Origin: Sodiomyces alkalinus F11
Lineage: Eukaryota; Ascomycota; Sordariomycetes; Glomerellales; Plectosphaerellaceae
Length of the DNA: 64,000 nucleotides
Direction of reading: 5' to 3'
NCBI RefSeq assembly: GCF_003711515.1
Contig: NW_021167086.1
Span: forward strand, 1,263,149 to 1,327,148
In this document: piece by piece, positions 25,972 through 37,833 of the stretch
Position numbering within the stretch: the first letter of the stretch is position 1
How the letters are laid out: each line of letters begins with the position of its first letter
Program-made: the position numbers and the translations under genes
Notes under the pieces: model-generated
The model's database searches: none
What the model saw: only the letters and a program-made list of their open reading frames with translations
What the model was told of the DNA's origin: nothing

Positions 25972-25981
25972 NNNNNNNNNN

Positions 25982-26076
<95 letters not shown>
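25881..26076. repeat. (TAA)n microsatellite interrupted by an assembly gap
   Basis: TAA units fill both sides of ten N bases at 25972-25981. The true repeat length is therefore unknown, and the join is only as good as the scaffold. It may be the tail of an inserted TAA-tailed retroelement. Confidence 0.9.
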
Positions 26077-26262
26077 GGGAATGGCTAAATAGCAGGTATG
26101 TTTGGATATCTAGCAGGTAAAATATATAAATGCAGAGGTATGTTCTTTTATATATAAACTACCTATATTTACCGGGGTCCTGGCTATAAAGATATAAGCA
26201 GTGATATTTTATGTATAGCTAATATCCTTAATTACAGGCCCTACGTTATACCTTCCTCTCTT

Positions 26263-26336
26263 TAGCTCCCTCTATGAATAACTATTAAGCTCCCTCTATG
26301 AATAACTATTAAGCTCCCTCTATTAATAACTCTATT
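26263..26336. repeat. 24-bp tandem repeat, three units
   Basis: The unit AGCTCCCTCTATGAATAACT plus ATTA repeats three times, the last with one G-to-T change. It lies in the decayed DNA between the (TAA)n run and the MULE coding remnant. Confidence 0.8.
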
Positions 26337-26918
26337 AACCATAGATCCGGATCCTAATAAACGCTCCTACGGCCCCCCGCCTCCCTTTAACCTAGTTTTT
26401 ATATCTAGATAAGAGGCAGATACCGCTATCCGTTCTTACGCCTACTCGAATAGATATAGCCTTATTATCGCCGAATAGTATCCTCGTAGAGGTAAAGCTA
26501 TACGTATTATATATCGCTACGGGAAAGGTCGAGCTTTATAAACCGTTAACGTCTCCGATACCTATACCTCTAAACGCTGGAAGACAAGCTCCTAGATAAT
26601 AAACTACCCTTTTCGTATATCTATTAAAGGAAAGGATAGGCGGTAGGTTATCTAACCTATTAAGAGCACGTAGGCCTGTATTTATAACCACGGCTTTCTT
26701 TAGGTATCCTCTTGTCTCTCGTTCCGAATATCCTAGGTAGTAACACGTAAAGATAAGGTTATTACTATATAGAATAGCGGTATTCGGCCTTATTAGATTA
26801 TAATAAAGCTATATAATCCTAAAGTCGGAGAGGCCGATCCCCTTAAAGATATCTCTAATTAAGATATCCTTAACCTACTTAGCCGATACCGACGTAAAGA
26901 ACTAGCTAGCCGAACTCC

Positions 26919-27175
26919 TATCGTATTAGCACGAGCCTCGGGGGTAGACACGAGCCTTAGAGGTGGGCATAGGCCTCGGGGATCAGGAAATGATAAGGGT
27001 GGACCCACGATAAAATACCGGATAGGGTCTAAATAAAGCAGTACTTCCGGAGGAGTACTACCCCTTATACAAATATGGCAAACGGTCTCGCACACGTTAT
27101 AACTTAGCATAATATATACACGCGAAGATTTCCCCTAAGTCAGAAGAGTTAGAAGAGTAAATTTAACGTGCGATA
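26919..27175 (+). repeat. 5' LTR of element X
   Basis: A 257-bp direct repeat partner of 28725-28814 + 33662-33828. It includes the shared phrase GTACTTCCGGAGGAGTACTA (a short palindrome). After it comes GTTATAAGCCCGG, a plausible tRNA primer site. Confidence 0.85.
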
Positions 27176-28136
27176 GTTATAAGCCCGGTTTACAACGCTT
27201 GAAGCCACTAAATATCTTTAATATCTTCTATACCTTTAAGCTATTCTTTTTACCCTTCCACTATAAAAGCAACCACGTTATAAGCACTTAATCGACTAGG
27301 ATTAATCTAATTAGGATAACCTCTTCGCTTAAGTAATAGAAGATATCCTTTAATATTTATTACGATTAATAGATCCTAACCACCTAGAAGGACTGGATTA
27401 TATAGGAACGTAGTATCCACGGGAAGTTCTTCTCTCTTTAAAACGATTATCTTAATCCTTAACTAAATAATAACGAAATAAAAGCCTCCCTACTACTTAA
27501 GCCCACGCTACCTAATATATATAAGTACGAAGCCGCGAGTAGCGTTAAGGTTCCAAAGTTAATAGACGACCTCTCTAATTAAGGAAGAACGCGATATCTT
27601 TAAAACCGTCGCGTATATCACGAAGAAAAGGCCGACTATAATAGTTAGTAATAAGAAATTAATAACCTATGCTCCTATATCCTAGACACGATCTACACCC
27701 CTTTTAGCGATACCCTTAGAGCGTTACTAAAAGACTAAGTAAATAACGCGAGGGCGTGGATTACTAACCTCTATAAGTATATAGCTCCTACGCCTATACA
27801 TTAACGCCGTAAGGCTCTACCTTAATATCGTTAGCTTATTAAAACGCCGATAAAAACTATCCCTAGGGATATAGATAGATAGATTACTAATTAGAAGGCT
27901 ACCCTGATAGGATGCTAATATGCTAGGGTTATCGAGATAGCTTCTATAGACTATTAGGTATAAGATACCCTTACCGTAATATATCCCGTTACTCGGGAAT
28001 AGTATTATATCTATGTGGTAACGAATAGGTAGAGGATTAATAATAACAAGCTATTAATTAGGGACCTCGTATAGGACCTTAAAGTGCTATTTAAGTCTAT
28101 AAGGGATATCTAATCTATCGCTTTAGTGGAACGAAC

Positions 28137-28378
28137 CCTAGTATTACTATTACTATAAAGATATTATCGCTATTACTGCGAACTAACCGCTATTACTGCG
28201 GGACCTTATACAGAGATCTTCTTATTATATCGGTATTACTATTACTATAGAAGATACTATCGGCACTACTATTACTGCAGAGATACCCTCGCTACCGCTA
28301 TTACTACGGAACTATTAGCACTGCTATTACTGTAGAGATACCCTCGGCACCGCTATTACTACGGAGATACCATTAAAA
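28137..28378 (+). repeat. Degenerate minisatellite inside element X
   Basis: Variants of CGCTATTACTGCGGAGATAC recur about eight times with drifting spacers (CTCGCTACC, CTCGGCACC). It lies after the gag-like frame and before the polypurine tract. It may have encoded a low-complexity C-terminal region of gag or be a non-coding expansion. Confidence 0.65.
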
Positions 28379-28814
28379 GATATCTATTAATGGCTACGCC
28401 CGCGGGAGATATAACTAATAGCTACGCCTATAGGGGGTGGATTTAAATACGTTAGTATTATTATAGGGGCTCCTTTAGAGCGTCCCTGCGATAGGATTAA
28501 ACGGGCGGCGATTAACCTAATTGGACTAATTAGAAGCCGGGGATTAAGATAAAATAGAACGAATTAAATAATTAAGAAGATCGGTTTAAGAGCCTTTTTA
28601 AGGACTATTTCTATCATAGACTATTTTCACAATAGAAAGGATTAAGAGCTATTCGGTTTTAAACCGAGGCCTCTAATTAGCTAGTTAGCCTAGAAAAGTG
28701 GACCCGCTCTAACTAGGGGGGGGGTATCGTAATAGTATAAGCCTCAGGGGTAGGAATAAGCCTTAGCGGTAGGTATATGCCTCGGGCATTAGGAAATAAT
28801 AAGGGTAGACCCAC

Positions 28815-29165
28815 TAATACGCCCTATATTCTACCGGGAATACCAGGGCATACCACGGGCGTACTATAGCTTATACTATAGCACCCACGGGGTATACTAT
28901 AGGAATCTTTAGGGTATACTATAGCTTCCCTAGAGTATAATTAGTAAATACCGGGGAATCCCCCGGGTTTCTATACGTAGAAGCCGAGGATTCTACGGGG
29001 TTTCCCCGTGGATACTTAAGTCCCGGGGGCGCGCGCCCCCTTAGTTTAGAGAAGATATCTTATTTTACTACTATTTACGGCATCCTAAGGTCACTCCTTA
29101 GAAGTCCTGGCTCCTAGGTCCTATAGTACTAGCTAGCTAGATATATACCTAGTTAGGGCATATTA
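28815..29165 (+). repeat. 5' LTR of element Y
   Basis: A 351-bp LTR, near-identical to 33306-33656 apart from mostly C/T and G/A differences. It contains a strong GC palindrome CCGGGGGCGCGCGCCCCC. Confidence 0.85.
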
Positions 29166-31542
29166 AATAGTAGTAACTAAGCTTACGGGTAAGGTTCGCG
29201 TACCGCTGCCCGGCGTAGACTATATATACTAAGACTAAATAGGTATATAGTTTACTAGCGAACGCTAGCGTGCCCGGCGTATCCGCCCTTAACGGCGCGG
29301 ACTTCGTGTGCTAAGACTAAATAGATATAAGGCGCGCTAGGCGAAGACGCCTCCCCTTTACTAAGTCTAGGCGTGGAGTAGTAAAGGGAACCACTATCCT
29401 TTAGTTATATACCGTGGATCGTTACCTACCTTCATAATAACTACTAGCCGTGGAACCCGAGCTCCGACACCGCGATAACCTTCCTAATAATCACTAGCGA
29501 TAATAGTCTTAACGATCGCCTAAGGGCGTAGAAGAACGACTATACTATCCCGTATACTAGCGTCCTCCGTAGAACCACAGGGCGCTCTAATACTAATTAA
29601 GCGTAGGAATAGCGCTCGATAATTCCCCCTATTCTTTTCCTTTTCCCGCGGAATATAAGGGAGCCGACCTCCCCTTACCGCGATCTCTTAGTTACCCGTG
29701 TTTCGCGGAGAATATCTTTTTTTTCTTCTCCTTTATTTCCTTTCCCCCTTTTTTACGAGTAAGCTACCCCGCTCGCTATTATTTAATTAGCCGTTAATAT
29801 ATTAAGATACCCGAGGCTAGCGGCGCTATAACCCTAAAAGGAAAGGCGTAGAACTAGCGAAAGGCTATATATCCTATAGTATACCTTTAGCCTTTGTCGG
29901 ATTTACCCGATATTCCCCCGGCTTATCCTCCTTATTAGAGAGAGGGCTTTCCGGCGGTAGACTCGCCTTTAACCGTGACCGATAAGTTTACTAAGACCCT
30001 TTTACCTATCTACTAACTATAGTATATAACCGCTATATCCGATATCCCCGACTAAGACTCTAAGTATCCCTTAGACTTCCGGAGGATATTATAGAAGGCT
30101 ATAGCTCCCCGCCCGGATTCTCCACGGCGTAATATCCTCGGATAGCTAAACGGCCTATTAAGCGGAAGAACTGGCGACGCGATAGAATATCGCAGTTTAC
30201 TATCTTTCCGAATATATCTCTATCGTCTTATAACATATACTCCTTTCCGATCCCGGCTTTCCGCCTCCTTTTTCTTACCGTAAACGCCCTTATTTCCGAT
30301 TATATAACTCGCCTTTATTCCCTTTACTTAACTCGCGCTTAGTCTCCTTACTCGACCTAGTAAGCCGGGGACTTTATTATCGAACCCCGAGGTTCCCTTA
30401 GCTAGTTCTCCCTGTTAGGGGGAGGGCTCCTTTTCTCTAAGGAGAATATACCCCGTTTAATAGCCGCGAGGCAGTAAAGCCCGCGGGATATAAGGCTTTA
30501 TAACCCGTAGTAAACTATAGATAACGCCGTGGAAGGCGGCCGGTATTACTCTCGGATTCCTTATAATCCTTATTCGGGCGTTACTTGCCGAGAACTAATA
30601 GCGGGACCTATACGAATACTATAAGAATAAGTCGACCCTATCTTAAGGAATAAAGTTAGTCACGGACTAAGTATAATAGAATAGCTAGCTTACCGAATAA
30701 TTAGATACCGGAAGAAGCTATAGAGGCGTAGGAGTTAATTAGGTGCCGGAAAAAGCCACTAAAGGCGTAGGAACTAATTAACGCCTTTAAGAAAAGATAA
30801 AAACCTTAGTTTCTAAGAATAGCCTTAAAGGTAGCCGAGGTTTTAAGTAATACTACGACTAGGAGAAGCTAAAAAACTATAAGACGTTAAAGAATTATAA
30901 GGCGGAGTTAGAACGCTAAAGAGCCCCGGGGCACGCGGCGGAACTAAAGGACTAAAGGTTATAAAGTATACCGGCCACACGATATAAGTTAAACGCCCTA
31001 AGTAATAACTGTGAACTATAAGGTATAGTAGGAATAGAAGGACTATAACCTATATATACCTTTTATCGACCGCCGTAATAACCACGGTTACCACGGCGCT
31101 CTACGCGATACTAAAAGAAAATAATATCGTGCCTATACTAACCGAGTCTTCCCTTTTCTCTCTTATTTACTACCGTGATTAGTTATATCGTTAACGTGGT
31201 TTACTATTAGTCCCCTAATCTCTTACTATTATTCCTATAGTATCCTATTTATAATCTCGTTATCTTAAGAACGTATACCTATTTTCGATTATCCGTCTTC
31301 CTTCCTATCTATTATACTTATAAGGTATATCCCCGAGTTCCCTATATCGTAGATATACTTTATAGTTAAAATCCCTTCGTCGTACTAGCCTTCTAAGGAC
31401 GTAGAATATAGGGAAACCATCGATAAAGCCTTTAGAAACCCTAAGAGAATTAGCTCCGGGTTTACTAAAAAGGGGTACTTTAGGGCTATTATACTCTATA
31501 GCGGCGAGGAGCGACTAAAAAAATAAGCTATTAGCACTAGGC

Positions 31543-33000
31543 ACTAGGTTCGTACTCTAGAAGACCGATTATAAGACTAAGATCGCCGAATTCCGTAAAT
31601 ATACGAAGGACATCGGATACGATAACCCGGAAACCCGCGACCTTAACCGAACTGTATTTATGCCCGAGGAATACCCTAAGGTTTACTAGGTAATCACCTA
31701 AACCGAGGTAAAGACTATTATAAGCTAAGTCCCCTAACCTGAAGTTCTACTAGACGGTAATCCGGAACTTATATTATGGAACCGCCCCTAGACCTTATTT
31801 AAGTAATACCTTATAGTATAAAACGCCGACGCCCCCCGTAACTATATAGGTAAGTATATTAAGACGCCGTAATCTAACCGCGCCATTAACGCCGATAGCC
31901 TTACTATTACCTCCGGCTAGCGTATAACCGTATTTATTAACCTTAAAGCCGAGGTAGACGCGGTAAATGCAGTGGCTAGCCCGTTATCCGCTAACGTTTT
32001 ATAGGTTAAGAACCCTAAGAAGCTAGCGATAGCAGTAGTATTCGGTTTTATACTATAATATATCTAAGATCACGTATATCTATTTAAAGCGGTCTACGAT
32101 ATAATTATAATAAAAGCTTAAGGAACTATAGTGTATATAGATCTTAAGAATAATATAGGCCAGTATACTAAATGGGCTAATATCACTAATAAGCTTATTC
32201 GTAAATTTATTTAAGGCTTACTAACCGAGAAAGGTAAGGAACTAACGCTTACGCTATTCACTAAATATACTATACCCTCGGATTCTATAATAGAATAGCT
32301 AGCTAAGCGTATTATAGGTATATCGGAAAAAGAGAAGGTAATACAGAATCTTATTAAGAACTTCTCTAACCATTTACGTATCGCTAGTATCAAGCTTATA
32401 GAAAAGACGATTATTAAAGGTAATTAGACTCTTACTATTATCTACTAATACTAGCACGCTAATATACTCCTTATTCCGGCCGCTAGATTCGTGGTTACTA
32501 TACTTAGGGAAGGCGTGGCCGTAAGCGACGTATAGACCGCCGCTAACTTACTATTACTTTTAACGATATAGCGTATAACGCGTATAATAGCCGTTACTCC
32601 TCTTACCGCGAACGGTAAGCTTACGGACACGCGCTAAGGCGCGCTAATAGATATACTTATTACCGACTACGATAAGGCCGTTACTATTATCCGCTATTAT
32701 ATCGCGTTATAGGCTATATAAACCGAGCGTTTAACTATAAACTTAGAGGAGGCGTACACGGTAGACTGTATAGAGATAGAAGCGCGTGCCGCGGAGATTA
32801 CCCTAGATAAGGCTATACTTACTCTAAACACGCTACTCGGCTAACAGGGAATTCTAATAAATAAGCCGTCAACTACCGATAACGAAAATTATATTACTAT
32901 ACTAGACTAACTATATAGTTAGGTTCGTTAAATACTAGGACCGCCGTATCTTTACTAGGAAATACGGTAAAGTAATATAGGCGGAATAGCACGATGTTTC
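31543..33000 (+). pseudogene. RIP-broken ~485-codon frame of element Y, function unknown
   Basis: In one constant frame the codons read, for example, IAEFRKYTKDIGYDNPETRD near 31570, LTEKGKELTLTLFTKYTIPS near 32220 and SEKEKVIQNLIKNFSNHLRI near 32325. Only TAA and TAG interrupt it; I saw no TGA in the stretches I translated. That is expected if Gln and Trp codons were converted by RIP. The composition is that of a real, mainly helical, charged protein. I do not recognise it as gag, protease, RT, RNase H or integrase. Confidence 0.6.
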
Positions 33001-33305
33001 TTCTCCGGTCCGTTATTTACTTTCAGTAGACGTACTAGGATTATACTAAGGAACACGGTAGGAAAAGACGCCGAGGCGTTAGTATATTATTTTCTTTTTT
33101 TACTTACTCGGCGAGGTAATAGGTAATAATGGCGGCGGTCGCTATTAGGGCACCGCCGCGTAAGAATATTTTCCTTTTTCTTTTCCATTTATTATCTTTG
33201 ACTATACCGCGGCTTACTAGTATAACCGCGACGCGCCTTAAATAAGCCTATTATAGTTACCGGGGGAAAGCCCGCGGGACGTAGGGCTTCTCCGCCCAGG
33301 GTATA

Positions 33306-33656
33306 TAATATGCCCTAGATTCTACCGGGCATACCAGGGCGTACCACGGGCGTACTATAGCTTATACCATAGCACCTATAGGGTATACTATAGGTACCTT
33401 TAGGGTATACTATAGCTTCCCTAGAGTATAATTAGTGAATACCGGGGAATCTCCCGGGTTCCTATACGTAAAAGCCGAGGATTCTACGGGGTTTCCCCAT
33501 AGATACTTAAGTCCCGGGGGCGCGCGCCCCCTTAGTTTAGAGAAGATATCTTATTTTACCACTATTTACGGCACCCTAAGATCACCCCTTAGAAATCCTG
33601 GCTCCTAGGTCCTATAGTACTAGCTGGCCAGATATATGCCTGGTTAGGGCATATTA
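33306..33656 (+). repeat. 3' LTR of element Y
   Basis: A 351-bp direct repeat of 28815-29165. The sequence after it (CCCAT AGTAAAATACCGG) continues the interrupted 3' LTR of element X. Confidence 0.85.
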
Positions 33657-33828
33657 CCCATAGTAAAATACCGGATAGGATCTAAATAGAGTAGTACTTC
33701 CGGAGGAGTACTACCCCTTATATAAATAGGGTAAACGGTCTCGCACACGTTATAACTTACTATAACACACACACGCGAAGATTTCCCCTAAGTTAGAAGA
33801 GTTAGACGAGTGAATTTAACGTGCGATA

Positions 33829-34076
33829 ACTCCGATCTAGTAGCTTTACAAGGTAAATATACTCTCCTCTCCTCCGTATTTAATTACCTACTAATTACTA
33901 CTATTTTAATAGTAATTAGATAATAAGATACAGTACTTCTACCGGGATCTAAAAGACTACCTAGGCCGTGTTAAGTGCCTATTTATCGCGCCCTAGTCTA
34001 CCTAAGAACTCTTATATTATTCTCCTAATATACTACTATTCGATTATACCTATAAGGCTAACCGGTTTAACCTACC
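33829..34076 (+). mobile_element. MULE remnant, continuation after element X
   Basis: After the ACTCC target duplication the plus frame reads TPI..LYKV, YFYRDLKDYLGRVKCLFIAP, then YSPNILLFDYTYKANRFNLP. The last phrase is the MULE transposase block with the catalytic Asp (compare LLLDCTYKTNRFNMP in the family). The frame is cut at 34076 by the LTR of element Z, whose left flank is CTACC. Confidence 0.75.
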
Positions 34077-37000
34077 TAATATGCCGGAATAGCGCAGGAC
34101 TATACACACGGATAGTCCTCGCGCGCTAGGCATTATACGTACGTATAGTGCCCGCCGGCCAAAACCTAAATATACGTTTAGGGCCCGGGCCGGGTTCCCT
34201 AAACGCATATATAGGACTAAGAGGTCAAGAATAAACCGGGCGTTTAGAGAAATAGATAGTCTAGGCCTGGCCGAGAATATATTCCCGGCGAGCCCGCCTT
34301 TAGATTAGTAGAAGGTATCTTTTATTATACCCTATTTTCTATACCTAAAGGTCGCTATTCCGAACCCTAGAAGCCCTAGGTCCGATAGTACTGGCTAGCT
34401 AGAGATATACCTAGATAGGGTATATTAAATAGTAGTAACTAAGCTTTTAAGCGAGGTTCGTATACTGCTACTTAATATAAAGTAACGTATCCTATAACTA
34501 TATAAACACGTAGTAAACCGATAGAACTATACGACTACTAATACGCCGGGCAAAAACGCCTCTCCTTCGCCAGACTAAGGCGTGGAGTGTATAAGAACTA
34601 TAGCCTACTATTCGTATATAGGTTCGGCGATTATACTAACTCTACTAAACGAAAAGTCCGCCGGGGAATCTAAAGCTCCGCTATTATAACCGATATAAAC
34701 CTCCTTAACGACTATCCTTATCCGCGAAGCGCTAAAAGTGCGAAAAGTCTTATTAAGTTCTTAGATAATTTCCCGGACCCTATCGCTAATCTCCTTACGC
34801 CCGAAGATATAGCTTTATTTAATATAGCTAGGCGGGCCGTATACGCCCTAGGGATAGCCGGCACGACCGGCCTAACCTTAAGAGGAAGAATCTCGCGATC
34901 GGAGTCTGTGTCCGATATATCCTACCTAAAGAAATAGATCCGAAGACCGGATAACTTTATAGACGCCTTCGAAAAATAGCTTAATAGAGAACCTGCTTAT
35001 AAGGAAATTCTAGCGGGTATAGGAGAACCCCGCGATATTAAGGGGAAATAACCTATATAATTATTTACCGTTAGTCTTACTCCTTATATGGGCGGGCTAG
35101 ATTATGAGGCTAACCTAATTAACTATATCGGAGGGAGCCTTACTAGTACTAGTCTTATTAATACTAGCTCCGCTAGTATTAGCTTTACTCTATCTAACTC
35201 CACTTAGCTTATTATAATAGGGCTTAGGATATAAGAGCTAGATAGTCGGTATTACCTTAAGATTACGGGAGAGCTAGGAGAACTATTATTTACTATAATG
35301 AAACCTATTATACTCCTAATCCGTCCTACTATAAAGATAGCAGATAAAGAACCTATAATTAAGGAGGAGGAACTAATATACTCCTTAAATAAATCCTCCT
35401 TATACTAATCGCCCGTCTCCGACGTATCTCTTACTAAGACTATTATCTATTATTCGATCGCTATAAAACGCTAAACGTCTAACGCCTTTAGCCGCGCCTT
35501 TTCGGCTAACTACCCGGTTAACACTAAGGGTATAGTATTTAGCGCGGGCGCGCCTAGATCTAGTTATAAGAATATCTATTAAAGTACCGGACCGCCGGAT
35601 AAGATACCTCCCCCTCTTTTAGCGTTTATTTAGCCGCCCCCTATAGGTAAAGACTAGATATATATACGCTAGTTAGACCTACTAGCTATTATCGGCGAAC
35701 TCTAGCGCGGATCATAGTTATAGTAATCCTAGGTTCGCTTTAAGGCGGATACCCTCGGATACTTTAACCCGCCGGAATACTTTACTATTATCTAGGACGT
35801 CCGCACGGAAGGAATTAAACTAGTCTTCCTTAACGTATTCTGCTTTACGGATATTATAGAGTAGTACGCCGGGATAAGCCCCGGGTATAGCGAAGCCCTT
35901 ATCTATAGTATCTCCCGCTACTTACTAAGTAAAGCCTCTAAATAACTAATAATTATAGACCCTAAACTTTATAAATAGTATAATAAGAACGCTACTCTAA
36001 AAAATAAAAAGGATAGTTTAAAGAGCCGATTCCGGCTCCCGCGCGAAGAAGCTAAGTACCGATTATATAGGGAATTATATACCCTAGAAGATATTATAAA
36101 CCGCCGTAATATCCGTGTATTCGCTAATAGTGTCGCCCGACTCGTAAAGGCTATTAATAAACCCTAGGGAAAGCTCCTATCTATTATTTAGGATAAGCTT
36201 AACGCTAATCTAACCACGACTATAGTCTAACCAGGACCCGAGGTAAAGTTAGCCGACTTCCTAAATTCCCTAGTAAATTTAATACTAGGATAATACCAGA
36301 ATTATACCCAAGGAGTTTAGAAGTATTATATTAGCCGATATAGTCTCCCTAAACCGGACCGCGGAATATATAGCGCTCCGCCCCCTATTATAGTAGTTTA
36401 GTAATCTGCGCCGCGGTATTACGACTAACACTTTAATCTAATACCTAAATACCACTATATACTATAGCCTAACCGCTATTCTCTTAGTCCTAGCTAGCTC
36501 CGTCGCTAAAATAAGAATCACGCGCTGCTTACGCCGAATACTAACCGTTATACTAATAATAAGGGTTAGCGACTCCTAACTAATAACGCTAATAAATAGT
36601 CTAATCGCCGATACGGAGACTATCGCTATAACCGTTCTTAAGACTAAGTCTACGCCTCCGCCGAAAAAGCTGCTAAGCCTATATCCGGAGATAAAGCCGA
36701 TATAGAACCCGAGTATTACTATACCGAGGGGAACTCCGAGGGTTTTATAGACTCTGAGAATAACGATAACACGGGTAGTAAATAAAATAACTAACTATAC
36801 TTGGTCGCCGATAGACCCGGATTCGTGTCTAAGTACGCCGATCTTTACTAGGTACGCTGGAAGTATAGTAAATACTACTAAGCTATAAGATTAAATCCAG
36901 AGACTATCTAATATAGAAGACTTACTCTTAGCCGTACTAATTAATAGAATAGAGTGGATAGGACTCGCCGCTAATTAATAGTGCTATTTAGGAAGTCGGG

Positions 37001-37268
37001 GATCCTTCTAATAATCCTTACGGGTATATATATACCCGGATCTAAGCCCGTGGTTCCCCTATAGGTATACCGTTTAATATTTATATTAACTTAGGAGCCT
37101 CCTACTATATAGGAAGCTAGTAGCTCCTTAGTCGATTTCCTAATAAGTATATCGATTCTACTAAGCGCGCCGTATTATAAGGTATAGTAAGGGTAGTAAG
37201 ATAGTTAGTGCGAAGACGGAGCGGGGTGGCTAGGATAAGCGGCAGGCCACCCTAATGGTCTTTATCTT
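34077..37268 (+). mobile_element. Truncated LTR retrotransposon Z, relative of Y
   Basis: The 5' LTR is 34077-34427 (TAATATGCC..GGTATATTA, 351 bp, the same length as Y's LTR), followed by the same AAATAGTAGTAACTAAGCT. The interior carries a gag-like frame; near 35740-35960 it reads DTLGYFNPPEYFTII, then a Trp/Tyr-rich helical stretch typical of retrotransposon gag. Near 37080 the phrase NIYINLGASYYIGS resembles a DSGA-type protease active site, altered. No 3' LTR is found. The element stops where the TAA-tailed fragment begins at 37269. Confidence 0.7.
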
Positions 37269-37413
37269 TATAGATTATTATTATTATTATTATTTATTAC
37301 GCTGCTCTCGCTTAGCTAAGCTAGGCTAGCTACCTAGGTAATAGTCCTTCTCTAATTTTCGAGGGGAAACCGTTAATAGATCAAAACCCCTGCGCTTTTA
37401 TTATATAAGTAGG
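37269..37413 (-). repeat. Second TAA-tailed family, copy 2 (5'-truncated)
   Basis: Reverse complement of 13282-13410, beginning with the ATT/TTA run of the tail and ending where the match to copy 1 stops. It is only ~145 bp, as expected for a severely 5'-truncated retrotransposed copy. Confidence 0.65.
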
Positions 37414-37559
37414 GAGGTTAATTAATCTCTTAATTACTCTAATTAGGTTAATCGTAGTTATTTAAGAGTGCTTATATAAACGTAATTACTTCTTTATAAT
37501 AGAATTGGGGTAGCCTTATTAATATATATCGTTTAGGCGTTATAAACCGGGCTTATAAC

Positions 37560-37833
37560 TATTACACGTTAAATAGCACTTAGATAATTAACTTAGTAGA
37601 GTAGAAATCTCGCGTATATGTATTATATTAAGTTATATCTATATAAGTCTTTTATACCCTTAATTTAGGTGGTAAAGACTCTATTATAGATACTATATTA
37701 TTTAGATCCTATCCGGTCTTTTCCGGTATCCGCCCCTGTTATATCCTGATACTCGAGGTCTAAAGCCCTTAGTCAGAGAGTGGATTCCCCCTGGATCCCC
37801 TATAGACTATATTGTGGTCCTGCCTATACGATA
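37560..37833 (-). repeat. Inverted LTR related to element X, with interior stub
   Basis: The reverse complement shows X's LTR end and the junction AAACCGGGCTTATAAC that follows X's 5' LTR. It runs to TACGATA at 37833, the complement of the LTR start. Similarity is moderate, so this is an older copy. The interior stub lies on its left (~37520-37559). Confidence 0.55.

Larger units (their letters stand above)
25745..26918 (+). mobile_element. MULE remnant, 5' part (TIR fragment and FAR1-like N-terminus)
   Basis: Around 25748-25795 the repeated phrase GTTATTCC(A/G)ACTAT..TTGGTTATTCCGACTA matches the end of the MULE at 61931. From about 26440 the plus frame resembles a MULE N-terminal FAR1-type region (IIYRYGKGRA..., YNHGF...) ending DIS..DIL.LLSRYRRKELASR at 26918. 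The frame resumes at 33829 with TPIQQLYKV when stops are read as Gln, so element X (26919-33828) inserted inside this transposase gene. A (TAA)n run and an assembly gap lie within the 5' part. Confidence 0.7.
28815..33656 (+). mobile_element. LTR retrotransposon Y (4842 bp), no recognisable RT, novel long frame
   Basis: Two 351-bp LTRs (28815-29165, 33306-33656) begin TAATA(C/T)GCCC and end GGGCATATTA. The target duplication is CCCAC / CCCAT, one RIP-type change apart. After the 5' LTR comes AAATAGTAGTAACTAAGCT, shared with element Z and probably the primer-binding site, so the orientation is plus. The 4.1-kb interior shows no RT or integrase motif that I can find. Instead one plus frame from 31543 to about 33000 (~485 codons) is interrupted only by TAA and TAG. 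Together with the missing pol this suggests a large non-autonomous element, but a diverged or RIP-obscured pol cannot be excluded. Confidence 0.8.
26919..33828 (+). mobile_element. Short gag-only LTR retrotransposon X (2063 bp itself), split by element Y
   Basis: The 5' LTR is 26919-27175 (257 bp). The 3' LTR is 28725-28814 plus 33662-33828, exactly 257 bp once Y and its duplicated target are removed. LTR ends are TATCG..CGATA, consistent with TG..CA after RIP. The 5-bp target duplication ACTCC is perfect (26914-26918 and 33829-33833). A polypurine tract (AGGGGGGGGG) sits just before the 3' LTR, fixing plus orientation. The ~1.55-kb interior carries one frame (~27497-28120) that, with TAA/TAG read through, looks like a gag polyprotein. 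No protease, RT or integrase fits, so it was probably mobilised in trans. Confidence 0.85.

Noticed and set aside
34077..37268. Complete LTR element Z
   Set aside because: No second copy of its 351-bp LTR is found downstream, so it is called truncated.
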